DNA from: Mangrovimonas sp. YM274
GTDB taxonomy: Bacteria; Bacteroidota; Bacteroidia; Flavobacteriales; Flavobacteriaceae
Direction of reading: 5' to 3'
Assembly: GCF_030908385.1 (NCBI RefSeq)
Contig: NZ_CP133091.1
Span: 1,570,501 to 1,634,500 of the forward strand
Length of the DNA: 64,000 nucleotides
The notes under the pieces: model-generated
The model's database searches: none
What the model was told of the DNA's origin: nothing
The model's input: only the letters and a program-made list of their open reading frames with translations
Shown: positions 42,308 through 50,852 of the stretch, in pieces
Numbering within the stretch: the stretch's first letter is position 1
Layout: each line of letters opens with the position of its first letter
Position numbers and translations under genes: made by a program

Positions 42308-42991
42308 TTAAATTTTAAAGGTTACAATACCACAATCCATTTCGAAGATTTGTCCGGACATTGAGGCAGATTTATCTGATACTAAAAATACGGCTAAATC
42401 GGCAACTTCTTGTGGGTTTAAGAATTTTTTAAGGGGGTGTCTTTCTATAATATTGGCTGTCATCTTTTCATTTCTCAACAGTTTGGAAGCCAGTTCAGTG
42501 TCGGTAACAGTAGGAGCAATGGCGTTGATTCTTATTTTTGGGGCTAGTTCCGCTCCAAGTGTTTTAACCAAGCCTTCTATACCGGATTTTGAGGTTGCTA
42601 TACTTGCATGAAAGGGCATCCCTAATTTTGAAGCTACGGTGCTGAACAATAAAATGGAGGGAGCCATACTATTTTTTAATACAGGCAAGTACTGTTGAAT
42701 CGTTTTTACGGCACCAAGCACATTTATTTCAAAATCATTTCTAAAATCTTCCAAAGTAAACCTTGCAAAAGGCTTGAGGTTAATGCTTCCGGGACAATAT
42801 ACCAAGGCATCTGCCTGCTCAATATCAGGTAAATTGTCCTTGAGAATATCACAAGGGTGATGTTCTAAGTTTTTGTGGGTTATTTGTGGGGCAGACCTGC
42901 TAATGTTGACAACATGATGGTTTTCTAGCAATTGCTCTGTTATGGCTTTGCCAATACCTTTACTGCCTCCAACAATAATTACTGTTTTCAT
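42308..42991 (-). CDS. Short-chain dehydrogenase/reductase
   Basis: 227 residues. Rossmann start with GGSKGIGKA (8-16), NNAG replaced by VYCPGSINL, and a catalytic Ser in LLFSTVAS; the canonical Tyr-x-x-x-Lys is seen as ATSKSGIEG, where Tyr is not in the usual place, so activity is uncertain. The C-terminus SMSGQIFEMDCG is typical. Overlaps the MscS gene by four bases; substrate unknown. Confidence 0.85.
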   Translation of the reverse strand: MKTVIIVGGSKGIGKAITEQLLENHHVVNISRSAPQITHKNLEHHPCDILKDNLPDIEQADALVYCPGSINLKPFARFTLEDFRNDFEINVLGAVKTIQQYLPVLKNSMAPSILLFSTVASKLGMPFHASIATSKSGIEGLVKTLGAELAPKIRINAIAPTVTDTELASKLLRNEKMTANIIERHPLKKFLNPQEVADLAVFLVSDKSASMSGQIFEMDCGIVTFKI

Positions 42992-43929
42992 GACTGTTTT
43001 ATTTCTGTTTTCTTATCAAAATCGTTTAAAATAGATATACGTGTTTTTGGTAAACTGTTTGGGTAGTTTTGTTGAATGAACTTAATCAAGCCCTCTCTAA
43101 CGTATACTCTTAAATCCCATGCTTCAGGGGAGTTTTTGGCACTCATTAGAGCGCGTATTTCAACACTGGATTCCTTTGAGTCAGTGACCTGAAGCACGTT
43201 TACTTTTTTATCCCATAAATGTGTACTCTCCAACAGGCGAGTAAGTTCTTCCCTCAAGGCGTCAAAATTGATGTTATAATCCGTGTAGATAAATACGGTG
43301 CCCAAAATTTCAGCTGTTGTTCTGGTCCAATTCTGGAAAGGTTTTTCAATAAAATAGGTGGTTGGTAATACCAATCGACGTTTGTCCCAAATCCTTACTA
43401 CCACAAAGGTTAAGGTAATTTCTTCTACCCAGCCCCATTCGCCTTCCACAACTAACACATCATCCAATCGAATAGGTTGTGAAATGGCAATTTGCATTCC
43501 TGCCAAAATGGTTGCTAAGGCTTTTTGAGCTGCAAACCCGAGGATGATTCCAGCAATACCGGCCGAAGCAAATACACTGAGCCCAAATTTTCTAACGTCT
43601 TCAAATAGCATTAATCCAGAACCTATGGCAATTACGATAATGACAAAGATGATTATGCGCTCCAGGATATTAAATTGCGTATAGAGTTTTCGAGCCTGAA
43701 GGTTGTCTTCCTGGTTTATGTCATAATTTTCAAGATAGTTCTTTTTAAAAACCCTCAACAGTACAATTATGGTCCATGCTATGGCAATGATGAATAGGAT
43801 GGAGCTAATTTTTCTCATCATGTAATGGATGTTCTCTGAATTTTGAATAAAGGGTAGGTTGAGCTTTGGAAGGAAAAGTGCCAGAAGGATAATTAAAAAG
43901 GGAGTAATGTAGCGTCTGATGAATGTCAT
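42988..43929 (-). CDS. MscS-family mechanosensitive ion channel
   Basis: 313 residues. Three to four membrane helices (about 8-140), the pore/TM3 segment GLSVFASAGIAGIILGFAAQKALATILAG (part) and the MscS beta domain with PIRLDDVLVVEGEWGWVEEITL and LVLPTTYFIEKPFQNWTR. It releases solutes on hypo-osmotic shock. It is the first gene of the mscS-SDR-GPx-TspO-SRPBCC-photolyase operon. 156 bases separate it from the next leftward operon. Confidence 0.9.
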   Translation of the reverse strand: MTFIRRYITPFLIILLALFLPKLNLPFIQNSENIHYMMRKISSILFIIAIAWTIIVLLRVFKKNYLENYDINQEDNLQARKLYTQFNILERIIIFVIIVIAIGSGLMLFEDVRKFGLSVFASAGIAGIILGFAAQKALATILAGMQIAISQPIRLDDVLVVEGEWGWVEEITLTFVVVRIWDKRRLVLPTTYFIEKPFQNWTRTTAEILGTVFIYTDYNINFDALREELTRLLESTHLWDKKVNVLQVTDSKESSVEIRALMSAKNSPEAWDLRVYVREGLIKFIQQNYPNSLPKTRISILNDFDKKTEIKQS

Positions 43930-44085
43930 ATAGTTGATTTTTAGAAATATAAAATACGAGTAATGTCATAGAGAAGAAAACAATTGAAATGCTTTCTTGA
44001 TGTTTTTTGAAAATTGATAATTAAAACATGATATAATTTACTATTTCTAAAATCTGTTTGCAATACTGAGTGTTTAAGATTTTGA

Positions 44086-45537
44086 TTATACGACGTTATG
44101 GGCTTCCGTATTTGTGGGAGAAGCCAATTTGGAAATCATCCCGTTGAAGATAAAAAGGTGAAAGGGGAGCACGCTATACCAATACAATCTACCTGCAAGG
44201 CCACGGGGTCTAAAAGTGGCTGTTTGTTTAAGAACATTGTTTTCAATCTTGAATTCCAGCCAAGCTTCGCCCGGAAGGCGCATTTCGGCATAGAGCAATA
44301 GTTTCATTTTTTCCTTGTCGGCAAAAATTACACGCCAAAAATCCAAGGCATCACCAATATGTAAATCGTCCGGGTGGGTACGTCCTCTGCGAAGTCCAAT
44401 CCCGCCAACCATTTTATCGAGATACCCTCTAATATTCCATAAGAAACTTCCGTAATACCAACCCGTTTCTCCGCCAATAGCCCAAATTTTTGATAAGGTG
44501 AGTGGAATGTTTTGAACTTTACGTTCTTTATAATCCTTGAAGCAGCCAAACTTAGGAACATTGATGTATTTATGGGAATTGCTTTTAAGTTCTCCGCTGC
44601 TTATAAATGAATCCTTCCAACTTGAGAGGATGCTGTTCTGTTCAATCTTTTCAAAAGCCAAGGTAACTGCTTCTTTATAGGTAATGGGATGAATATCCAA
44701 AATAGTGTTGATGTTGCTTGGTTTGCCAATGATAGCAACCCCCATACTATCTACTAAATTGCATGCCAACGTATAGGATGTGGACGTTACAAAATAGAGC
44801 CAATAGGAGGAAAGTCTTGGAGTCATGACCGGGACCGTTAGAATGTACCGCTTCAGCTTTCTAACTTCGGCAAACTGTAGAAGCATGTCCTTGTAGGTCA
44901 TAATTTCGGGACCAAATATATCGTAGGTATTATTGTATAATTGGGTGTTGCCTAAACTTTTAGTTAAGTAAGCCAAAACATCTCGAATAGCGAGAGGTTG
45001 CGTTTTGGTATGAAGCCATTTTGGCGCAACCATTACGGGAAGCTTTTCGACTAAATCCCTTATGATTTCAAAAGAAGAACTGCCGGAGCCAACAATAATG
45101 CCAGCTTTCAAGATGGTAGTGGCGTATTTATCAGATTTTAGTAGGTCGGCAACGTGCTTTCTTGAGCGTAAGTGCTTGGAAAGATTGTCGTCATTGGAAA
45201 TGCCGCCAAGGAAAATCACTTGCTTTACCTGCGTTCCCTCTAAATAGCCTTTGAAGTTGAGAGCGCATTGAGCTTCCAGTTCCTCAAAATCTTTTGAAGA
45301 ATTGGATAATGAGTGAATTAAATAGTAAGCAGCATCAATGTCTTTTGGAATGTTTGATAAGGATTGAGGTTTAAGAAAGTCAACTTCTACAATATCTACA
45401 TTGGGATCGTTTTGATAATGCTCATCAATACGGTATTTATCCCTTGCGGCACAAACCACAATGTGCCCCTGCTCCAAAAGGATTGGCATTAACCGTTTAC
45501 CTATATATCCCGTTGCACCGGTTAGAAGGATTTTCAT
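44086..45537 (-). CDS. NAD(P)-binding SDR with C-terminal DUF2867 domain
   Basis: 483 residues. N-terminal atypical SDR with TGATGYIGKRLMP (6-18), YYLIHSLSN, VKQVIFLGGISND, then the DUF2867 C-terminal half (from about 330; ETGWYYGSFLWNIRGYLDKMVGG, RLPGEAWLEFKIENN, HLFIFNGM). Bacteroidota genomes often carry it beside photolyase genes. Substrate unknown. It overlaps the ABC1 kinase gene by four bases and is the last gene of the TetR-ABC1-SDR operon. Confidence 0.88.
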   Translation of the reverse strand: MKILLTGATGYIGKRLMPILLEQGHIVVCAARDKYRIDEHYQNDPNVDIVEVDFLKPQSLSNIPKDIDAAYYLIHSLSNSSKDFEELEAQCALNFKGYLEGTQVKQVIFLGGISNDDNLSKHLRSRKHVADLLKSDKYATTILKAGIIVGSGSSSFEIIRDLVEKLPVMVAPKWLHTKTQPLAIRDVLAYLTKSLGNTQLYNNTYDIFGPEIMTYKDMLLQFAEVRKLKRYILTVPVMTPRLSSYWLYFVTSTSYTLACNLVDSMGVAIIGKPSNINTILDIHPITYKEAVTLAFEKIEQNSILSSWKDSFISSGELKSNSHKYINVPKFGCFKDYKERKVQNIPLTLSKIWAIGGETGWYYGSFLWNIRGYLDKMVGGIGLRRGRTHPDDLHIGDALDFWRVIFADKEKMKLLLYAEMRLPGEAWLEFKIENNVLKQTATFRPRGLAGRLYWYSVLPFHLFIFNGMISKLASPTNTEAHNVV

Positions 45538-46853
45538 GGATGAGGAAGCGTTTCAAAGTTCGAAATCGTAACATTTTTAGCTTTCAAATCAAACATCAAA
45601 CTGTAGAGGCCGAAAAAGGTCCTGTTGATGTAGATAAAATGCTGTGACCCTCGGTTACCGTTCATTTTTCTCAAATCGGTATTTTTGGCATAGGATTCTC
45701 CAAGGTTGGCAATTTTTCCAAAGAAATTGGCGTCAGAAAAATCAAAGGTTTCAGACAGTAGGGGCTGCGTAAACAATTGCAGTATGTCATGAAACATAGC
45801 GGTGAAAAATTCAATTTCTTCCTTGGAGTCTTCGGGACGTAGTATTTCAAGCTCTAACATTTTAGCTTTAAACGTTTCAGGGTTGTTCAAAGTATTGGGA
45901 TTTGCCAGTTCAAAATAGGGATTATAAAAAGCTTCAGGAATAGTTTTCATACAACCAAAATCAAGAGCAATTAACTGTCCGGTTTTTGAAACCAAGAAGT
46001 TTCCGGGGTGAGGATCGGCGTGTACCTTTTTTAATTTGTGAATCTGGAACATGTAAAAATCCCAAAGGGCTTGACCTAATGTGTTGGCTAAATCTTGATT
46101 GGTGTTATGCGCAATAAATTCCGAAAGATGTTCACCTTCCATATAGTCCATGGTGATGATACGTTCTGAAGATAGCTGCTCATAATAATTTGGAAATAGA
46201 AGGTTTGGTATGTTTTTGCAGGCCTTGGCCACTTCCTCGCTTTGTTGTAATTCAAGTATATAGTTGGTTTCCTCAACCAATTTGCCTTCCACTTCCTTAA
46301 AGTACTTGTCTGAGTCTTTTCCTTTAATGTTGAACATTTTTATGGCAATGGGCTTCACCATGGCCAAATCTGACTTGATGCTTTCGGCAACTCCGGGATA
46401 TTGAATTTTAACGGCAAGTTTTTTTCCATTTTTTTCCGCTAGATGAACTTGGCCAATACTGGCTGCATTAACTGATGTGGGATTGAACTTATCGTAAATT
46501 TCATGAGGAGATTTCTTGAAATAGGTTTTAAAGGTTTTTGTCACCAAGGCAGGGGACAACGGTGGGACCGAGAATTGTGCCAATGAAAACTTTTCTACGT
46601 AGGCCTGCGGCAGGATGCTTTTTTCCATGCTCAACATTTGGGCAACTTTCAGGGCACTTCCTTTTAGTTGTTTTAGGCTGTCATAGATGTCCTCTGCATT
46701 ATTTTGGTCCAGTCTACTTTTGGCTTCTTGCTCTGTTTTGGTAAGTTTATCTCCGTAATATTTAAGGTAGTTGACACCAACACGTGCTCCAGTAGCTACC
46801 AGTTTGGAGGCCCGTTCAATTTTTGACGTTGGTATTTTATCAATGGTTTTCAT
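45534..46853 (-). CDS. ABC1/AarF/UbiB-family kinase-like protein
   Basis: 439 residues. KxGQ-type segment SLKQLKGSALKVAQMLS (Lys-x-x-Gln, the usual Gly replaced), the Ala-rich nucleotide loop NAASIGQVHLA, a VKIQYPG Lys, and the catalytic area HADPHPGNFLVSKTGQLIALDFG (part). UbiB-like proteins take part in quinone and lipid biology; the exact role here is not known. It lies between TetR (four bases) and the SDR, in a unit that faces light and oxidant genes. Confidence 0.9.
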   Translation of the reverse strand: MKTIDKIPTSKIERASKLVATGARVGVNYLKYYGDKLTKTEQEAKSRLDQNNAEDIYDSLKQLKGSALKVAQMLSMEKSILPQAYVEKFSLAQFSVPPLSPALVTKTFKTYFKKSPHEIYDKFNPTSVNAASIGQVHLAEKNGKKLAVKIQYPGVAESIKSDLAMVKPIAIKMFNIKGKDSDKYFKEVEGKLVEETNYILELQQSEEVAKACKNIPNLLFPNYYEQLSSERIITMDYMEGEHLSEFIAHNTNQDLANTLGQALWDFYMFQIHKLKKVHADPHPGNFLVSKTGQLIALDFGCMKTIPEAFYNPYFELANPNTLNNPETFKAKMLELEILRPEDSKEEIEFFTAMFHDILQLFTQPLLSETFDFSDANFFGKIANLGESYAKNTDLRKMNGNRGSQHFIYINRTFFGLYSLMFDLKAKNVTISNFETLPHP

Positions 46854-46856
46854 AGC

Positions 46857-47516
46857 TTATTTGGTTTGGAAGCGTTCCTTGAAAATGAACTTCCCAAAAT
46901 CCACAAGGCTGTTTATTGGGGTAGTATCTATGATGTCGAAACTGGTATTGATAGATTTTTCTATATAGATGTCGGTTTTACTAAAATTGGCAGAAGTATC
47001 TTCCATCCAAAATTTTAGAGTAAGGAGTAACTGTACCCATGCTGCTTCTTTCATTGCTTTTTGTTGCATTTTTAAAAGTTGGCCTTTCACCAATTCGATC
47101 TGTTTGATATCCAATGTGTCCAGATAGGAGGCAAAGGCCTCTTTGAGAGGGTGTAAGTGTTTTAGCTGTTTAAGGTTAGCCTTATATTCGTTTAGGGCGA
47201 ACATTATAAAACTCCGGTTGGCCGTTAGGTTTTCAAAGAAGGTGAAATAAAAGCTCAGTAGCTTGTTTTTAGCATCATAGGTTTGATATTCTTGACTGTT
47301 ATTTAAGGTTTGGACAGTATGCTCGCAGAAGGCCACAAAAATGTAGGCTTCCAGGGCTTCAAAAGAACTGAAGTGTTCGTAAAATTTTGGTTCTTCAAAA
47401 TTATTCAACTTTGAAAATTGATAAACAGACGTTGGTCTTTCATTGTTTTCAAGGACATAATCCATGTATAAATCAACCAGATCCATTTTTTTGGGAGTTT
47501 TCTTTTTAGGCATCAC
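46857..47516 (-). CDS. TetR-family transcriptional regulator
   Basis: 219 residues. The N-terminal HTH is KKMDLVDLYMDYVLENNERPTSVYQFSK (part) followed by NFEEPKFYEHFSSFEALEAYIF, the TetR recognition-helix pattern with Phe-Tyr-Glu-His-Phe. The remaining two thirds is an all-helical ligand-binding domain. First gene of the TetR-ABC1-SDR operon, so it probably regulates itself and these genes. Ligand unknown. Confidence 0.82.
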   Translation of the reverse strand: MMPKKKTPKKMDLVDLYMDYVLENNERPTSVYQFSKLNNFEEPKFYEHFSSFEALEAYIFVAFCEHTVQTLNNSQEYQTYDAKNKLLSFYFTFFENLTANRSFIMFALNEYKANLKQLKHLHPLKEAFASYLDTLDIKQIELVKGQLLKMQQKAMKEAAWVQLLLTLKFWMEDTSANFSKTDIYIEKSINTSFDIIDTTPINSLVDFGKFIFKERFQTK

Positions 47517-47778
47517 AAAACTTTTTTATAAAATTACTAAATGTCTAACTATTATTAATCATAAATTAGACAAAATTAACGTTTGTAAATAGATTTGGTG
47601 CTTTGCTTCCCTAAAATTACGAGAAAATTATCTTGTAATTGTCTGTTTATTAAATATGTATAATTGTGTATCTTTAGAGAGCAGCCTTAAGAGAAATTTT
47701 AATTTAAGGTTTTGTTAACAAATGAGAGTTCAACTAATTTGTAAATTTAGTCGCACATTTTTAAAACTATAAAACAAT

Positions 47779-48633
47779 ATGACCATGAAAAAATTATTAC
47801 TTATTGCGTTAGTCTTAACCGCCTCTTATAATTTGAGGGCACAGGTGACAACGCCACAGGCTAGTCCGGCTAGTAAATTGGAACAAAAAGTTGGTTTGAC
47901 AGATTTTTCGATTCAATACTCAAGACCAGGTGTAAAAGGAAGAACCGTTTTTGGAGATTTGGTACCTTACGATAAGCTATGGAGAACTGGAGCCAATAAA
48001 AATTCAATCATTACTTTTAGTGATGATGTGACGTTTGGTACACAAACTGTAAAGGCAGGGTCTTATGCCATTTTTACCAAGCCAGGAAAAAGTTTATGGG
48101 AGGTATATTTATACAGCGATACAGAAAATTGGGGGACACCTCAAAAGTGGGATGAAAGTAAAGTAGTGGCTATTATCAAAGCAAAAGCTTACCCAATGAC
48201 TTTTAACGTAGAGTCTTTCACTTTTGACATCAACAACATTACCAATAGCAGTGCGGCCTTGGAAATTTTCTGGGAAAAGACCTATGTAACAATTCCTTTT
48301 GAAGTACCAACAGATACTAAAGTTTTGGCTTCTATCAATGAAGCTTTGGCAGGATCTCCAAAAGCTGAAGATTACTTTGCAGCTTCTTCTTACTATTATC
48401 AGGAAGGAAAAGATATTAAGCAGGCCAAAGAATGGATTGATAAGGCTATGGCAATGAACAATGATCCTGCCTTTTGGCAATTAAGACAACAGTCTTTGAT
48501 TTATGCCAGAGCAGGTGATAAAGATGGAGCTATTGATTTGGCTAAAAAATCTATGGCAGCAGCAAAGGCAGCAGGAAACGATGATTATGTAAAAATGAAC
48601 ATGGACTCTCTAAAAGAATGGGGGGCTATGTAG
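47779..48633 (+). CDS. DUF2911 secreted protein with a TPR-like C-terminus
   Basis: 284 residues. Signal peptide (MTMKKLLLIALVLTASYNLRAQ). DUF2911 domain (about 23-170) with QASPASKLEQKVGLTDFSIQYSRPGVKGR (part), TFGTQTVKAGSYAIFT and WGTPQKW. A helical repeat-like end (about 195-284; EDYFAASSYYYQEGKDIKQAK, AGDKDGAIDLAKK). The function of DUF2911 is unknown and it is very common in Bacteroidota. It has its own terminator and a 262-base upstream region shared with the divergent TetR operon. Confidence 0.88.
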   Translation: MTMKKLLLIALVLTASYNLRAQVTTPQASPASKLEQKVGLTDFSIQYSRPGVKGRTVFGDLVPYDKLWRTGANKNSIITFSDDVTFGTQTVKAGSYAIFTKPGKSLWEVYLYSDTENWGTPQKWDESKVVAIIKAKAYPMTFNVESFTFDINNITNSSAALEIFWEKTYVTIPFEVPTDTKVLASINEALAGSPKAEDYFAASSYYYQEGKDIKQAKEWIDKAMAMNNDPAFWQLRQQSLIYARAGDKDGAIDLAKKSMAAAKAAGNDDYVKMNMDSLKEWGAM

Positions 48634-48660
48634 GGTTCAATTTGTGGCAATACATATTTT

Positions 48661-48687
48661 AAAGCACAGCCTATGGTTGTGCTTTTT
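48661..48687 (+). terminator. Terminator of the DUF2911 gene
   Basis: A stem AAGCACA/TGTGCTT with a loop is followed by a T-run, 28 bases after the stop. Confidence 0.75.
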
Positions 48688-48794
48688 TGCTTCTATAAGG
48701 AACGGATTTGGGTGACCAATTTTTTGTATATTAGAGGTAGGACACAATATTGAATTGTAGCCTAATACCAATTAATCGATTTAATCTTTAGAAT

Positions 48795-50723
48795 ATGGCA
48801 GGTCAATTGTCCATGGATCAAGCTTTCCTTGAAAGGCTAAAAGAGATCCTAGAGTCTAATTTTGCCAATGAGCATTTTGGGGTTCAGGAATTGGCTGATG
48901 AAGCCGGTGTAAGCCGCTCCCAACTGCACAGGAAACTTAATGCTCTTATAGGAAAATCGTCCAGCCAGTACATTAGGGAATACAGGTTGGAAAAGGCTTT
49001 GGAGATGCTTCAAAATGAGGAGGCCACTGCTTCGGAAATTGCCTATCGTGTAGGGTTTAACAGCCCTACTTACTTCAATACCTGTTTTAGCGATTTTTAT
49101 GGTTACACTCCAGGAGAGGTTAAGTTTCAGAAGACGGATGTTATAGAATCTGAAACTAAATCGTCAGAGGACATATCCTCATCTGTGGCCATCCAAAAGA
49201 AAGGAAATTATAAATCCTTGTTTTGGGTAGGCGGTATACTAATATTATTGTTTCTAGGGTATTCTTTTTATCAAAATTTGGAAGCAGATAATGATTTAGA
49301 AGATGTGCCCTTGCACCTTAGGGAGGACAAAACTATTGCTGTTCTACCATTCCAAAATTTAAGTGATGATAGTGAAAATCAATATTTTGCGGATGGTATT
49401 AGGGAGGATATTATCAATCACTTATCGAAGGTTCAGGAATTTATAGTGAAATCGCGTCAGTCTACAGAAATGTATCGTGATTCACACCTTTCTGCAAAAG
49501 AGATTGGCTTTGCTTTAAGTGCAAATTATATATTGGGAGGCAGTGTGCAAAAGCATGGAAATAGAATACGAGTTAGGGTGCATTTAATTAACTCCAAGAC
49601 AGATGTGCAGTTGTGGTTTAGGGATTTTGATAGGGAGTTTCAAGATATTTTTGAACTTGAAAGTGAGATTTCACGATTGATTGCTTCCGAGTTGAACGTA
49701 GTATTGTCCCCCCACGAATTGGAACTGATCGATAAGGTACCTACCGATAACCTTGAGGCTTATAATTTATATATAAAAGCATTATATTCATTGTACTATG
49801 ATGAAAATGTAGATTTGGCAAGGCGATATTTCAATTTATGTATTGAAGAAGACACTGGCTTTGCGCTGGCATACTCGGGTTTGGCCGAAAGCTATCTTTG
49901 GGAAAATTGGCCAACACCTACTGTAAAAGATGCGGAGCAGGTAAAGGAACTAGCCATAAAGGCGATGGAATTGGATGAAAGCTTGTCTGAGCCACATCGT
50001 GTAATGGCCTATGTGAATGAAACCTACGATTGGAATTGGACCAAAGCTGAAACGGAGTTCCAAGAGGCTGTCAAGTTGAATCCAAACAATTATTATGCGA
50101 TAAGCGAATATGCAATGTATTTGCAGTATGTATTGGGAGATTTTGAAAAGGCTCGTGAAATGATTGAGTTGGCGCAATTGGTGAATCCCAACTCCGCATT
50201 TACGGCAGTGTTGAGTGCTGAATTTTACCTACACGAGGATAATTTTAAAAAGGCCTTGGAAGAAACCAGAAAAGCTAAGGAGTATGCTCCAAAAGGCATG
50301 TGGGCTTATTGGGTGGATTTTAAAATCTATACCGAGTTGGGTAATTATGATCAGGCTGTGAGGCAATTGGAAGAAAGTTGGGGATTTGTTGAAGCCTTCG
50401 AGTTGAACATACCTCCAATGTTGGAGGCTTATGAGAAGGATGGAGTTAAAGGCGTTTATAGAATGATCAATGATATGGATATCAATAACGCAAATTCGGA
50501 GGGCGTTCAACATAATGCCTATTGGATTGCTCAAAAATTTGCATTTTTGGAGGAACCTGAAAATGCTCTAAAATGGTTGGAAATTGCCTTTAGAAGAAAA
50601 AATGCCGAATTATTTATGATCAAATATGATCCCTATTTTGAAAATTTACGATCCAACGCTGACTTTTTGGAAATCTTACAAAAAATGAACCTTGGCGATT
50701 ACCAAGGCGGTTTAAAACTGTAG
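48795..50723 (+). CDS. AraC-HTH / membrane / TolB-like / TPR regulator (copy 1)
   Basis: 642 residues. AraC-type HTH at the N-terminus (1-115; HFGVQELADEAGVSRSQLHRKL, ASEIAYRVGFNSPTYFNTCFSDFYGYTPGEV, shown in part). One membrane helix (about 138-157, LFWVGGILILLFLGYSFYQN). A TolB/adenylate-cyclase-accessory-like segment (TIAVLPFQNLSDDSENQYFADGIREDI, part), then TPR repeats (about 320-620). The membrane helix places the HTH in the cytoplasm and the TPR part outside. The next gene is a close paralog in the same orientation. The input is unknown. Confidence 0.85.
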   Translation: MAGQLSMDQAFLERLKEILESNFANEHFGVQELADEAGVSRSQLHRKLNALIGKSSSQYIREYRLEKALEMLQNEEATASEIAYRVGFNSPTYFNTCFSDFYGYTPGEVKFQKTDVIESETKSSEDISSSVAIQKKGNYKSLFWVGGILILLFLGYSFYQNLEADNDLEDVPLHLREDKTIAVLPFQNLSDDSENQYFADGIREDIINHLSKVQEFIVKSRQSTEMYRDSHLSAKEIGFALSANYILGGSVQKHGNRIRVRVHLINSKTDVQLWFRDFDREFQDIFELESEISRLIASELNVVLSPHELELIDKVPTDNLEAYNLYIKALYSLYYDENVDLARRYFNLCIEEDTGFALAYSGLAESYLWENWPTPTVKDAEQVKELAIKAMELDESLSEPHRVMAYVNETYDWNWTKAETEFQEAVKLNPNNYYAISEYAMYLQYVLGDFEKAREMIELAQLVNPNSAFTAVLSAEFYLHEDNFKKALEETRKAKEYAPKGMWAYWVDFKIYTELGNYDQAVRQLEESWGFVEAFELNIPPMLEAYEKDGVKGVYRMINDMDINNANSEGVQHNAYWIAQKFAFLEEPENALKWLEIAFRRKNAELFMIKYDPYFENLRSNADFLEILQKMNLGDYQGGLKL

Positions 50724-50852
50724 AAGCTTAATAATGGGAAGCTTTTGTAAAGTTTTAAGAAAATTATACTTGTCAGGATTTTTGTATCTTAGATAGGTGA
50801 CCTACTTCTAGTTTTTGGTCCTCAACCAATTAATACATTTAATTTTAAAAAT

